Notes under the pieces: model-generated
Databases searched by the model: none
What the model was told of the DNA's origin: nothing
The model's input: the letters and a program-made list of their open reading frames with translations, nothing else
Position numbers and translations under genes: made by a program
NCBI RefSeq assembly: GCF_000961885.1
Contig: NZ_JZKH01000179.1
Location: forward strand, 1 to 5,213
Direction: 5' to 3'
Length of the DNA stretch: 5,213 nucleotides
DNA from: Streptomyces rubellomurinus
GTDB taxonomy: Bacteria > Actinomycetota > Actinomycetes > Streptomycetales > Streptomycetaceae
Shown: one piece after another, positions 1 to 5,213 of the stretch
Position numbering within the stretch: the first letter of the stretch is position 1
Layout: the number at the start of each line of letters is the position of its first letter

Positions 1-591
1 CTCGTCGGCGATGATCAGGTCCGGTTCCAGGGCCAGCGCCATGGCGATCATGATGCGCTGGCGCATGCCGCCGGAGAACTGGTGCGGGTAGTCGTTCACC
101 CGCTGTTTGGCGGCCGGGATGCGGACCCGCTCCATCAGCTCGACGGCCTTCGCCTTGGCTTCCGCCCGGGACAGGCCCTGGTGGGCGCGGAACATCTCGC
201 CCAGCTGGAAGCCGACGCTGAGCACCGGGTTGAGCGCGGACAGCGCGTCCTGGAAGATCATCGCGATCTTCCGGCCGCGGATCCGGCGCCGCTCGTCCTT
301 GCCCATCTTCAGCATGTCCTGGCCGCGGTAGCGGATCTCCCCGCGCGGGATCCGGGCCGGCGGCATGTCCAGGATGCCCATGATCGCCTGCGCCGTCACC
401 GACTTGCCGGAGCCGGACTCGCCGAGGACGGCCAGCGTCTCCCCGGCCCGGACGCTGTAGTTGACGCCGTTGACGGCCCTGGCCACGCCGTCCCGGGTGA
501 CGAACTCGACGTGCAGGTCCCGTACGTCGAGCAGCGGCCCCTGGTACGCCGCGTCCTGCTCGCCCTTGGTGGTGTCCACCGCTGTGGTCAC
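1..591 (-). CDS. Peptide ABC transporter ATP-binding protein, OppD/DppD type (3' end cut by window edge)
   Basis: This is one of the two cytoplasmic ATPases that power peptide import through the permease pair encoded just upstream. The 197 visible residues run in frame to base 1. They show Walker A GESGSGKS (57-64), a Q-loop in [10 protein letters not shown] (113-122), the ABC signature FSGGMRQR (172-179) and Walker B LIIADE (192-197), where the window stops. The D-loop, H-loop and C-terminal oligopeptide-transporter domain lie outside. Family members are usually about 330-350 residues, so roughly 40% is missing. I chose GTG at 591 because GGAG (601-598) lies 6 bases upstream; the first ATG in this frame (codon 71) is after Walker A. 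The gene begins 16 bases after the preceding permease stop, so it is almost certainly in the same operon. OppD rather than OppF type is inferred from the [10 protein letters not shown] form and from its place after the second permease. Confidence 0.95.
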   Translation of the reverse strand, partial: MTTAVDTTKGEQDAAYQGPLLDVRDLHVEFVTRDGVARAVNGVNYSVRAGETLAVLGESGSGKSVTAQAIMGILDMPPARIPRGEIRYRGQDMLKMGKDERRRIRGRKIAMIFQDALSALNPVLSVGFQLGEMFRAHQGLSRAEAKAKAVELMERVRIPAAKQRVNDYPHQFSGGMRQRIMIAMALALEPDLIIADE

Positions 592-607
592 GTTGCGCTC
601 CCCTCGC
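592..607 (-). promoter_or_regulatory. Ribosome binding site that sets the GTG start of the OppD-type ATPase
   Basis: The minus strand reads GAGGGGAG at 605-598, followed by six bases and GTG at 591. The site fills the short gap after the permease stop codon. A second in-frame GTG at codon 5 is too far from this site to be preferred. Confidence 0.75.
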
Positions 608-1606
608 TCAGCGAAGCTTCGGGTCGAGGGCGTCGCGCACCGCGTCGCCCAGCATGATGAAGGCCAGCACGGTGACGGACAGCGCGGCGGCCGGGAAGAA
701 CAGCACGTACGGCGCCGTGCGGATCACCTTCTGGGCGGAGGAGATGTCGATGCCCCAGGAGATGGTCGGGTCCTGCAGGCCGATGCCGAGGAAGCTCAGC
801 GTCGCCTCGGCGGCGATGTAGCCGCCGAGCGCGATGGTGGCGACGACGATCACCGGGGCGATCGCGTTCGGCAGGATGTGCCGGAACATCAGCCGCCCGG
901 TCCCGGCGCCGAGCGCCCGGCCGGCCACCACGTAGTCGGCCTGCTTGACGGTCAGCACCGCGCCGCGCATCACGCGGGCGATCTGGGTCCAGCCGAGCAC
1001 CCCGAGCGCGATGACCACGCTCCACACCGTGCGGGTGGAGAAGGCGTTGAGCAGCACCAGGGCGCCGAGCAGCAGCGGGATGCCGAAGAAGATGTCGACG
1101 ATCCGGGAGATCACCGCGTCGACGGCGCCGCCGAAGTACCCGGCGACCATGCCGGTGAGCCCGCCGATCACGGTGACCGCGGCGGTGACGAAGATGCCGA
1201 CGGTGATCGAGGCGCGGGCGCCGTACACCACCCGGGCGAAGATCGAACGGCCCTGCGCGTCGTAGCCGAACCAGCCGTTGCCGAAGACGTCGCCCCAGTC
1301 CGGCCGGCGCAGGTAGTTGTGCACCAGGTCGGCCTTGCGCGGGTCGGCGTCGGTGAAGGCGTAGGGGAAGATCGCCATCACGACCAGCAGCAGGATCAGG
1401 ACCGCCGAGAGCAGGAAGATCGGCCGCCGGCGCAGGTCCCGCCAGGCGTCGCCCCACAGGCTGCGGGCCTCCTCGCGCTTCGCGGCGTCGGGCTCGACCA
1501 ACGTCTCCTGCTCGACGGCCATGCCCTGCTCGCCCGCGTAGTCGAGGCGCGAGAGCCCGGGCTTCGGGTGCGGCTCGTACGAGTCCTCGTCGTGGATGTC
1601 AGGCAT
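608..1606 (-). CDS. Peptide ABC transporter permease, DppC/OppC type
   Basis: This is the second of two integral membrane subunits that form the channel for peptide import (binding-protein-dependent transport permease family). The protein has 332 residues. It starts with an acidic, hydrophilic cytoplasmic tail of about 60 residues, then a first membrane segment (about 64-82). An extracytoplasmic stretch follows, holding the family-typical [15 protein letters not shown] (117-131). Further hydrophobic segments lie at about 134-156, 174-188, 194-210, 248-266 and 299-320. The cytoplasmic EAA loop that docks on the ATPase is at about 223-249 (AGRALGAG ... HILPNAI). The ATG at 1606 is supported by GAGG 7 bases upstream and by an ATGCCTGA overlap with the upstream permease stop, which suggests translational coupling. 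An internal ATG (codon 30) has only a weak site. The N-terminal tail is somewhat long for the family, but I see no separate domain in it. Substrate specificity cannot be read from the permease. Confidence 0.97.
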   Translation of the reverse strand: MPDIHDEDSYEPHPKPGLSRLDYAGEQGMAVEQETLVEPDAAKREEARSLWGDAWRDLRRRPIFLLSAVLILLLVVMAIFPYAFTDADPRKADLVHNYLRRPDWGDVFGNGWFGYDAQGRSIFARVVYGARASITVGIFVTAAVTVIGGLTGMVAGYFGGAVDAVISRIVDIFFGIPLLLGALVLLNAFSTRTVWSVVIALGVLGWTQIARVMRGAVLTVKQADYVVAGRALGAGTGRLMFRHILPNAIAPVIVVATIALGGYIAAEATLSFLGIGLQDPTISWGIDISSAQKVIRTAPYVLFFPAAALSVTVLAFIMLGDAVRDALDPKLR

Positions 1607-2525
1607 AGCGGATCCTCGGGTCCAGGACGGCGTAGAGGAGGTCGACGAGCAGGCTGGCGACCAGGTAGACGATCACCAGGACGGTCACGATGCCGACCAC
1701 GGTGGGTCCTTCCTTGGTGTTGATCGCCCGGTACAGCACGTTGCCGATGCCCTGCACGTTGAAGATGCCCTCGGTGACGATCGCCCCGCCCATCAGGGCG
1801 CCGAGGTCGGTGCCGAGGAAGGTGACCACCGGGATCAGCGAGTTGCGCAGCAGGTGGCGGGTGATGATGGTCCGCCGGGGCAGGCCCTTGGCGACCGCGG
1901 TGCGCATGTAGTCGGCCCGCAGGTTCTCGCCGATGGACGTCCGGGTGAGCCGGGCGACGTACGCGAGCGAGAGCGAGCCGAGCACGACCGCCGGTAGCGC
2001 CAGTTGGGAGAGGTCCCGGGAGTCCTGCACCGTCGGCGTCACCCAGCCGAGGTTCGTGGCGAAGATGGTCTGCGCGATGTAGGCCAGCACGAAGACCGGG
2101 ACGGAGATCACCACCAGGGTCAGGATCAGCACCGCGGTGTCCGCGATGCTGCCGCGGCTCAGGCCGGAGATCAGGCCGAGCGCGAGGCCGAGGACCATCT
2201 CGAAGACGAAGGCCAGCAGCGCGAGCCGGATGGTGATCGGGAAGGCGTCCTTCATGATGTCGGAGACCGGCCGGCCGGTGAAGCTGGTGCCGAAGTCCCC
2301 CTGGAAGAGGTTCCCCATGTAGTGCAGGTACTGCTTCCAGATCGGCTGGTCGAGGAAGTACTTGTGCTTGATGCTGGCCACCACGGCCGGGTCCGCCGCC
2401 TTCTCGCCGAACAGGGCGGTCACCGGGTCACCCGGCAGCGTGTAGACCATCAGGAAGATCAGCAGCGTGGTGCCGAAGAACACCGGGATCATCTGCAGCA
2501 CCCGCCGCAGCACGTAACTGCCCAT
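1599..2525 (-). CDS. Peptide ABC transporter permease, DppB/OppB type
   Basis: This is the first of the two channel-forming membrane subunits of the peptide importer. The 308 residues match the usual family length of about 305-340. The N-terminus MGSYVLRRVLQMIPVFFG is typical of DppB-type permeases. It leads into the first membrane segment (about 9-28), then an extracytoplasmic region with LPGDPV (30-35), LDQP (58-61) and GDFGTSF (76-82). More hydrophobic segments lie at about 98-121, 130-153, 174-192, 228-250 and 276-299. The EAA loop that contacts the ATPase is at about 204-233 (ADYMRTAVAKG ... LLRNSLIPV). The C-terminus LDPRIRYA is also characteristic. The start is fixed by a near-perfect ribosome binding site 5 bases upstream. 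The gene follows the binding lipoprotein after 109 bases containing a strong hairpin, and it overlaps the next permease by 8 bases. There is no sign of damage. Confidence 0.98.
   Translation of the reverse strand: MGSYVLRRVLQMIPVFFGTTLLIFLMVYTLPGDPVTALFGEKAADPAVVASIKHKYFLDQPIWKQYLHYMGNLFQGDFGTSFTGRPVSDIMKDAFPITIRLALLAFVFEMVLGLALGLISGLSRGSIADTAVLILTLVVISVPVFVLAYIAQTIFATNLGWVTPTVQDSRDLSQLALPAVVLGSLSLAYVARLTRTSIGENLRADYMRTAVAKGLPRRTIITRHLLRNSLIPVVTFLGTDLGALMGGAIVTEGIFNVQGIGNVLYRAINTKEGPTVVGIVTVLVIVYLVASLLVDLLYAVLDPRIRYA
1614..1617 (-). promoter_or_regulatory. Ribosome binding site for the DppC-type permease, inside the DppB-type gene
   Basis: GAGG on the minus strand lies 7 bases before the ATG at 1606, inside the final codons of the upstream permease gene. 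With the 8-base gene overlap it supports this start. It also suggests that ribosomes finishing the first permease can reinitiate on the second, giving near-equal amounts of the two. Confidence 0.65.
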
Positions 2526-2530
2526 CCGAG

Positions 2531-2537
2531 CCTCCTT
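2531..2537 (-). promoter_or_regulatory. Near-perfect ribosome binding site of the DppB-type permease
   Basis: AAGGAGG on the minus strand is complementary to the 16S rRNA tail over seven bases and sits 5 bases before the ATG at 2525. Such a strong site may compensate for transcripts lost at the hairpin between this gene and the lipoprotein gene. Confidence 0.85.
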
Positions 2538-2549
2538 CTTCCTAGGTAG

Positions 2550-2578
2550 CCGGCCGGTCGGGCGGACCGGTCGGCCGG
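2550..2578 (-). other. Imperfect GC-rich inverted repeat before the DppB-type gene
   Basis: CCGGTC (2554-2559) pairs with GACCGG (2565-2570) around a 5-base loop. CCGG at 2550-2553 can continue the stem with CCGG at 2575-2578 across a 4-base bulge. It lies between the strong hairpin and the ribosome binding site. It could add to RNA folding between the two genes, or be chance pairing in a sequence that is almost all G and C. Confidence 0.35.
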
Positions 2579-2586
2579 GAGGGCCG

Positions 2587-2618
2587 GGCCCCGCCCTCCG
2601 TGCGGGGAGGGCGGGGCC
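2587..2618 (-). terminator. Hairpin between the lipoprotein and permease genes (attenuator or RNA stabiliser)
   Basis: Bases 2587-2599 pair perfectly with 2606-2618: 13 pairs, 12 of them G-C, with a 6-base loop. The stem starts 16 bases after the lipoprotein stop codon (2635). No U tract follows on the minus strand, which is common for actinomycete terminators. The downstream permease and ATPase genes have no obvious promoter of their own, so partial termination or protection of the lipoprotein mRNA 3' end is more likely than a full stop. Either would give more binding protein than membrane subunits, as is usual in such importers. The role is inferred; the structure is directly visible. Confidence 0.75.
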
Positions 2619-2634
2619 GGCGGGAGCCGATGGA

Positions 2635-4257
2635 TCAGCCCTTGACCTCGACCTGGGTCCAGGCCGGGTTGCCGAAGGAGTCGAACTTGACGTTCTGCAC
2701 CTTGGTGGAGAAGCCCGAGTTGGTGCGGTAGTACCAGAGCGGGATGGCCGGCATCCCGCTCGGCAGCACGGCCTCGGCCGCCTGGTAGCCGCTCACCGTG
2801 TCGGCGACGCTCGCGGCCTCGTCGGCCTTGGTGGCGGCCTCGTCGAACTTCGGGTCGCTGTAGCCGAAGTCGTTGGAGGCGGCGCCGGTGCGGTACACCT
2901 CGTTCAGGAAGTTGGCGTTCAGCGGGTAGTCCTGCACCCAGCCGGTGCGGAAGGCGCCGTTGAGCGAGTGCGAGGTGATCGCCGCGCGGGCGGTCTTGAA
3001 GTCGGACTTCGGGTCGCCCAGGCAGTCGACACCGGTGTTCTGCCGGATCGAGTTGCAGACCGCGTCGACCCACTCCTTGTGGCCGCCGTCCGCGTTGTAG
3101 GTGATCAGCAGCTTGTTGCCGGGGACGCCGCCGCCCTCCTGGATCAGCTGCTTGGCCTTGGCCGGGTCGAACTTGCAGAAGTCGCCGCAGGCGCCGTCCT
3201 TGAAGCCCTCGACGCCCTCGGCGACCCACGCGGTGGCCGGCTTGCGGGAGCCCTGCAGCACGGTCTTGGTGATGGTGTCGCGGTCGATCGCCATCGACAG
3301 GCCCTGGCGCACCTTGGCCTTGTCGGCGCCGGCCCAGTCGGCCTGGTACAGGGTGAAGCCGATGTTCTGGATGGCGCCCTGCGGGGCGTCGATCGCCCGG
3401 TCGCCCAGGTCGTTCTTGTACGTCGCCAGCGCGGACGGCGGCACCTGGTCCATCACGTCCAGGTTGCTGGACTGCAGGTCCGCGTAGGCGGCCTCGGACG
3501 TGGTGTACATCTTGAAGCGGATGCCGCCGTTCTTCGGCTTGTCCACGCCCTGGTAGTCCGGGAAGGCCTTGGTGACGACCTCGGTGTTGTGGGCCCAGCT
3601 GACGAACTGGTAGGGGCCGTTGCCGACCGGCTTCTGCCCGTACCCGGCCGGGTCCTTGAAGAAGCCGTCCGGCAGCGGGGAGAAGGCGATGTAGCCGAGC
3701 TTGTACGTGAAGTACGAGACCTTGTTGCTCAGCTTGATGGTGAAGTGCAGGTCGTCGGTGACGGTCAGGCCGGACATCGTGTCGGCGGTCGGCTGGCCGC
3801 TGGCCGGGTGGACGTCCTTGTAGCCCTCGATGTCGGAGAACCAGGAGCTGTTGATCTGGGCGTTCTTCGGGTTGGCGCTCCAGTTCCAGGAGTCCACGAA
3901 GTTCTTGGCGTGCACCGGGGTGCCGTCGTGGAACTTCCAGCCGTCCTTCAGGGTGACGGTGAAGGTCTGCGAGTCGCTGGTGTCGATCTTGTCGGCGACC
4001 TGCATGCGGATCTTGGCGGTGCTGGGGTCGTAGTCCACCAGCCCCTTGAAGAGGTTCTGGATGATGCGACCGCCGCCGACCTCGTTCGCGTTGGCCGGCT
4101 GCAACGGGTTCTGCGGCTCGCTGCTCTGGTAGCTGAAGGTCTTGCTGGCGTCCGACGAGCTGCCGCCTCCTCCGCCGCTGCTGCTGCAGCCGGTGGCCGC
4201 CAGGGCCACGGACGTAGCGGCGGCGAGGACCAGGCGAGCACGGGCGGCTACGGGCAT
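2635..4257 (-). CDS. Peptide-binding lipoprotein of the ABC importer (SBP_bac_5 family)
   Basis: This is the extracytoplasmic substrate-binding protein that captures peptides and delivers them to the permeases encoded downstream. The 540 residues match the OppA/DppA family. Residues 1-23 form a lipoprotein signal peptide with arginines at 6 and 8, a hydrophobic core and the lipobox AATG before Cys24. A Ser/Gly linker (25-35) then spaces the domain from the membrane. Family landmarks are GWKFHDGTPVHAKNFVDSW (106-124), NGPYQF (213-218), VRQGLSMAIDRDTI (316-329), the GWVQDYPLNANFL region (439-451) and PLWYYR (506-511). Two close cysteine pairs (357/361 and 401/412) may form disulfides outside the cell. 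ATG at 4257 has AGGAGG 7 bases upstream and gives a proper signal peptide. It is the first gene of the four-gene operon. Oligopeptides are the likeliest ligand, but sequence alone does not exclude dipeptides, signalling peptides or other SBP_bac_5 ligands. Confidence 0.97.
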   Translation of the reverse strand: MPVAARARLVLAAATSVALAATGCSSSGGGGGSSSDASKTFSYQSSEPQNPLQPANANEVGGGRIIQNLFKGLVDYDPSTAKIRMQVADKIDTSDSQTFTVTLKDGWKFHDGTPVHAKNFVDSWNWSANPKNAQINSSWFSDIEGYKDVHPASGQPTADTMSGLTVTDDLHFTIKLSNKVSYFTYKLGYIAFSPLPDGFFKDPAGYGQKPVGNGPYQFVSWAHNTEVVTKAFPDYQGVDKPKNGGIRFKMYTTSEAAYADLQSSNLDVMDQVPPSALATYKNDLGDRAIDAPQGAIQNIGFTLYQADWAGADKAKVRQGLSMAIDRDTITKTVLQGSRKPATAWVAEGVEGFKDGACGDFCKFDPAKAKQLIQEGGGVPGNKLLITYNADGGHKEWVDAVCNSIRQNTGVDCLGDPKSDFKTARAAITSHSLNGAFRTGWVQDYPLNANFLNEVYRTGAASNDFGYSDPKFDEAATKADEAASVADTVSGYQAAEAVLPSGMPAIPLWYYRTNSGFSTKVQNVKFDSFGNPAWTQVEVKG

Positions 4258-4264
4258 GGAGGTC

Positions 4265-4270
4265 CCTCCT
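4265..4270 (-). promoter_or_regulatory. Ribosome binding site of the peptide-binding lipoprotein
   Basis: AGGAGG on the minus strand lies 7 bases before the ATG at 4257. The bases from 4269 to 4258 (GGAG, GGAC, CTCC) could fold into a 4-bp stem with a 4-base loop that covers the site and abuts the start codon. This is a possible but weak way to limit initiation. Confidence 0.8.
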
Positions 4271-4298
4271 CATGGTGTGTGTCGCATCACACCCCATG
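4271..4298. promoter_or_regulatory. Imperfect inverted repeat in the leader of the lipoprotein gene (candidate operator or RNA hairpin)
   Basis: Plus-strand CATGGTGTG (4271-4279) and CACACCCCATG (4288-4298) are inverted copies except for two extra C bases in the right arm. They are separated by 8 bases. GGTGTG/CACACC is a perfect 6-bp core. The element directly abuts the ribosome binding site, so it could be a repressor site near the transcription start or a hairpin in the leader RNA. It is one of the less GC-rich spots in the gap, which makes chance pairing slightly less likely. No known regulator motif is recognised. Confidence 0.4.
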
Positions 4299-4331
4299 AG
4301 AAGCGCGCCCCGGCGACGGCGCGAGTCGGGA

Positions 4332-4347
4332 GCACCCGGACGGGTGC
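4332..4347. other. Small hairpin in the gap upstream of the lipoprotein gene
   Basis: GCACCC (4332-4337) and GGGTGC (4342-4347) form a 6-bp stem with a 4-base loop, about 75 bases upstream of the lipoprotein start. The rest of the gap between this point and the terminator (4348-4422) holds only short GC palindromes. No convincing promoter elements are visible anywhere in the gap, although a promoter for the four-gene operon is expected here. Confidence 0.3.
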
Positions 4348-4422
4348 CGTGACCCTGCGCCGAGTTGACGCCGCGACGGATCGGCGCCGGTCCCGGTCCG
4401 CGCGGCACCCGGCCCGGGAACG

Positions 4423-4460
4423 CCGGAAGGGCCCGCGGCCGGAGCCGCGAGCCCTTCCGG
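4423..4460 (-). terminator. Intrinsic terminator after the OppF-type ATPase gene
   Basis: Bases 4423-4439 pair with 4444-4460, giving a 17-bp stem and a 4-base loop that begins 17 bases after the ATPase stop. The structure fits the minus-strand transcript. There the only non-Watson-Crick pair (4433/4450) is a G-U wobble, while on the plus strand it would be a C-A mismatch. The minus-strand loop is UCCG closed by a C-G pair, which is the very stable cUNCGg tetraloop class. No U tract follows, as is usual in high-GC actinomycetes. It marks the end of the transcription unit entering from the right. Confidence 0.88.
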
Positions 4461-4477
4461 GTGTGCCAGGGGGGACG

Positions 4478-5213
4478 TCAGGCCGCGGCCGACTCCCGGA
4501 CCTCGGGGAAGTGGCAGGCCGAGTCGTGCGCGGCCGGGCCCTCCAGCGTGGTCGGGATCGCCAGCAGCGGGACCTCCTCGGAGCAGCGGTCCTCCGCCTT
4601 CCAGCACCGGGTGCGGAAGCGGCAGCCGGACGGCGGGTTGGCCGGCGAGGGGATGTCGCCGCTGAGGATGATCCGCTCGCGGTTCTCGCGCGCCGTCGGG
4701 TCCGGCACCGGCACGGCGGAGAGCAGCGCCTGGGTGTACGGGTGGGTGGCGTTCTCGTAGATCTGCTCGTCGGTGCCGATCTCGACCATCTTGCCGAGGT
4801 ACATCACGCCGACGCGGTCGGAGATGTGCCGGACGATGGAGAGGTCGTGCGCGATGAACATGTACGACAGGCCGAACTCGCCCTGCAGCTGCTCCAGCAG
4901 GTTGATCACCTGCGCCTGGACGGACACGTCCAGGGCGGAGACCGGCTCGTCGCAGATGATGATCTCGGGCTTGAGCGCGAGGCCGCGGGCGATGCCGATG
5001 CGCTGGCGCTGGCCGCCGGAGAACTGGTGCGGGTACCGGTTGATGTACTCCGGGTTCAGGCCGACGACGTCCAGCAGGTCCTGGACGGCCTTGCGGCGGT
5101 CGCCCTTGGGAGCCACCTCGGGGTGGATCTCGAAGGGCTCGCCGATGATGTCGCCGACCGTCATGCGCGGGTTGAGCGAGGTGTACGGGTCCTGGAACAC
5201 CATCTGGATGTTG
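4478..5213 (-). CDS. Peptide ABC transporter ATP-binding protein, OppF/DppF type (5' end cut by window edge)
   Basis: This is a cytoplasmic ATPase of a peptide importer. The last 244 codons are visible; the N-terminus with Walker A lies beyond the right edge, so perhaps 90-110 residues are missing. Numbering from the methionine at 5203, it shows a Q-loop in [10 protein letters not shown] (3-12), ABC signature FSGGQRQR (61-68), Walker B IIICDEP (81-87), D-loop SALD (89-92) and H-loop histidine 119 in IAHDLS. The C-terminal oligopeptide-transporter domain begins near [16 protein letters not shown] (154-169). Four cysteines there (194, 200, 207, 230) are spaced C-x5-C-x6-C-x22-C, an arrangement associated with an iron-sulfur cluster in related transporters. 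[10 protein letters not shown] favours OppF over OppD. The methionine at 5203 is not the start, since the frame stays open through NIQ to the edge and the fold is incomplete without Walker A. A strong terminator follows, so this gene ends its own transcription unit. Confidence 0.96.
   Translation of the reverse strand, partial: NIQMVFQDPYTSLNPRMTVGDIIGEPFEIHPEVAPKGDRRKAVQDLLDVVGLNPEYINRYPHQFSGGQRQRIGIARGLALKPEIIICDEPVSALDVSVQAQVINLLEQLQGEFGLSYMFIAHDLSIVRHISDRVGVMYLGKMVEIGTDEQIYENATHPYTQALLSAVPVPDPTARENRERIILSGDIPSPANPPSGCRFRTRCWKAEDRCSEEVPLLAIPTTLEGPAAHDSACHFPEVRESAAA

Noticed and set aside
588..1457. Minus-strand open frame of 289 codons inside the DppC-type gene
   Set aside because: It is a frame-shifted reading of the permease (runs of Arg, Asp, Gly) with no membrane segments; the correct frame gives a clear permease.
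461..1723. Long plus-strand open frame of 420 codons opposite the ATPase and permease genes
   Set aside because: Its composition (runs of Gly, Arg, Asp, His, Val) is the usual antisense shadow of a GC-rich gene. It has no recognisable domain and lies opposite well-supported transporter genes.
2565..2572. GACCGGTC palindrome as an operator
   Set aside because: It is only 8 bases, in a segment made almost wholly of GC repeats, so it is expected by chance. It is covered by the weak inverted repeat entry.
4258..4298. Upstream ATGs at 4298 and 4273 as a leader peptide gene
   Set aside because: Both read past the lipoprotein start out of frame without stopping soon, have no good ribosome binding site, and do not resemble a leader peptide.
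2968..4299. Long plus-strand open frame of 443 codons opposite the lipoprotein gene
   Set aside because: It is an antisense shadow with low-complexity Val/Leu/Gly/Arg content and no family motif. The minus-strand lipoprotein in the same place has a signal peptide and many family landmarks.
2489..4408. Minus-strand open frame of 639 codons spanning the lipoprotein gene in another frame
   Set aside because: It is rich in Arg, Gly, Gln and Pro with no domain, and overlaps the true lipoprotein frame throughout.
4299..4422. Promoter for the lipoprotein operon
   Set aside because: A promoter is expected here, but I see no convincing -35/-10 pair on the minus strand. A TTGACG near 4364 is on the plus strand and has no matching -10, so no position is claimed.
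1..5213. Mobile elements, CRISPR repeats, tRNA or other RNA genes, or a novel defence or biosynthetic system
   Set aside because: No spaced direct repeats, transposase-like or integrase-like frames, tRNA cloverleaf features or unfamiliar conserved genes were seen. The window is filled by a standard peptide ABC importer.

Overview
This is a GC-rich stretch from an actinomycete, most likely Streptomyces or a close relative such as Kitasatospora. The evidence is the very high G/C at third codon positions, the strong Shine-Dalgarno sites, hairpins without U tracts, and a lipoprotein with a Ser/Gly linker after its lipobox. All five genes lie on the minus strand and encode an oligopeptide/dipeptide/nickel-family (Opp/Dpp) ABC importer. 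Nothing on the plus strand looks like a gene. No TTA codon occurs in any visible coding frame, so the genes need not depend on the bldA tRNA.

In the direction of transcription (right to left): (1) 5213-4478, the C-terminal two thirds of an OppF/DppF-type ATPase, cut by the right edge; (2) 4477-4258, a 220-bp gap with a strong intrinsic-terminator hairpin just after the ATPase stop, then the leader of the next gene with an imperfect inverted repeat and a good ribosome binding site; (3) 4257-2635, a complete extracytoplasmic peptide-binding lipoprotein; (4) 2634-2526, a 109-bp gap with a perfect 13-bp GC hairpin, a weaker second hairpin and a near-perfect ribosome binding site; (5) 2525-1599, a complete DppB-type permease; (6) 1606-608, a complete DppC-type permease that overlaps the preceding gene by 8 bases; (7) 591-1, the N-terminal 197 codons of an OppD/DppD-type ATPase, starting at GTG and cut by the left edge right after its Walker B glutamate. 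No gap exceeds 300 bases.

The binding lipoprotein, the two permeases and the OppD-type ATPase form one apparent operon. The lipoprotein captures peptides outside the membrane, the permeases form the channel, and the ATPases power import. The OppF-type ATPase lies on the other side of a terminator and upstream of the lipoprotein. It is either the last gene of a neighbouring, similar operon or the separately transcribed partner of the OppD-type ATPase.

This is a conserved, ordinary nutrient- or signal-peptide uptake locus. I found no undescribed system. The points worth a second look are the operon boundary, the two hairpins, the four-cysteine motif in the OppF-type ATPase and the leader of the lipoprotein gene.
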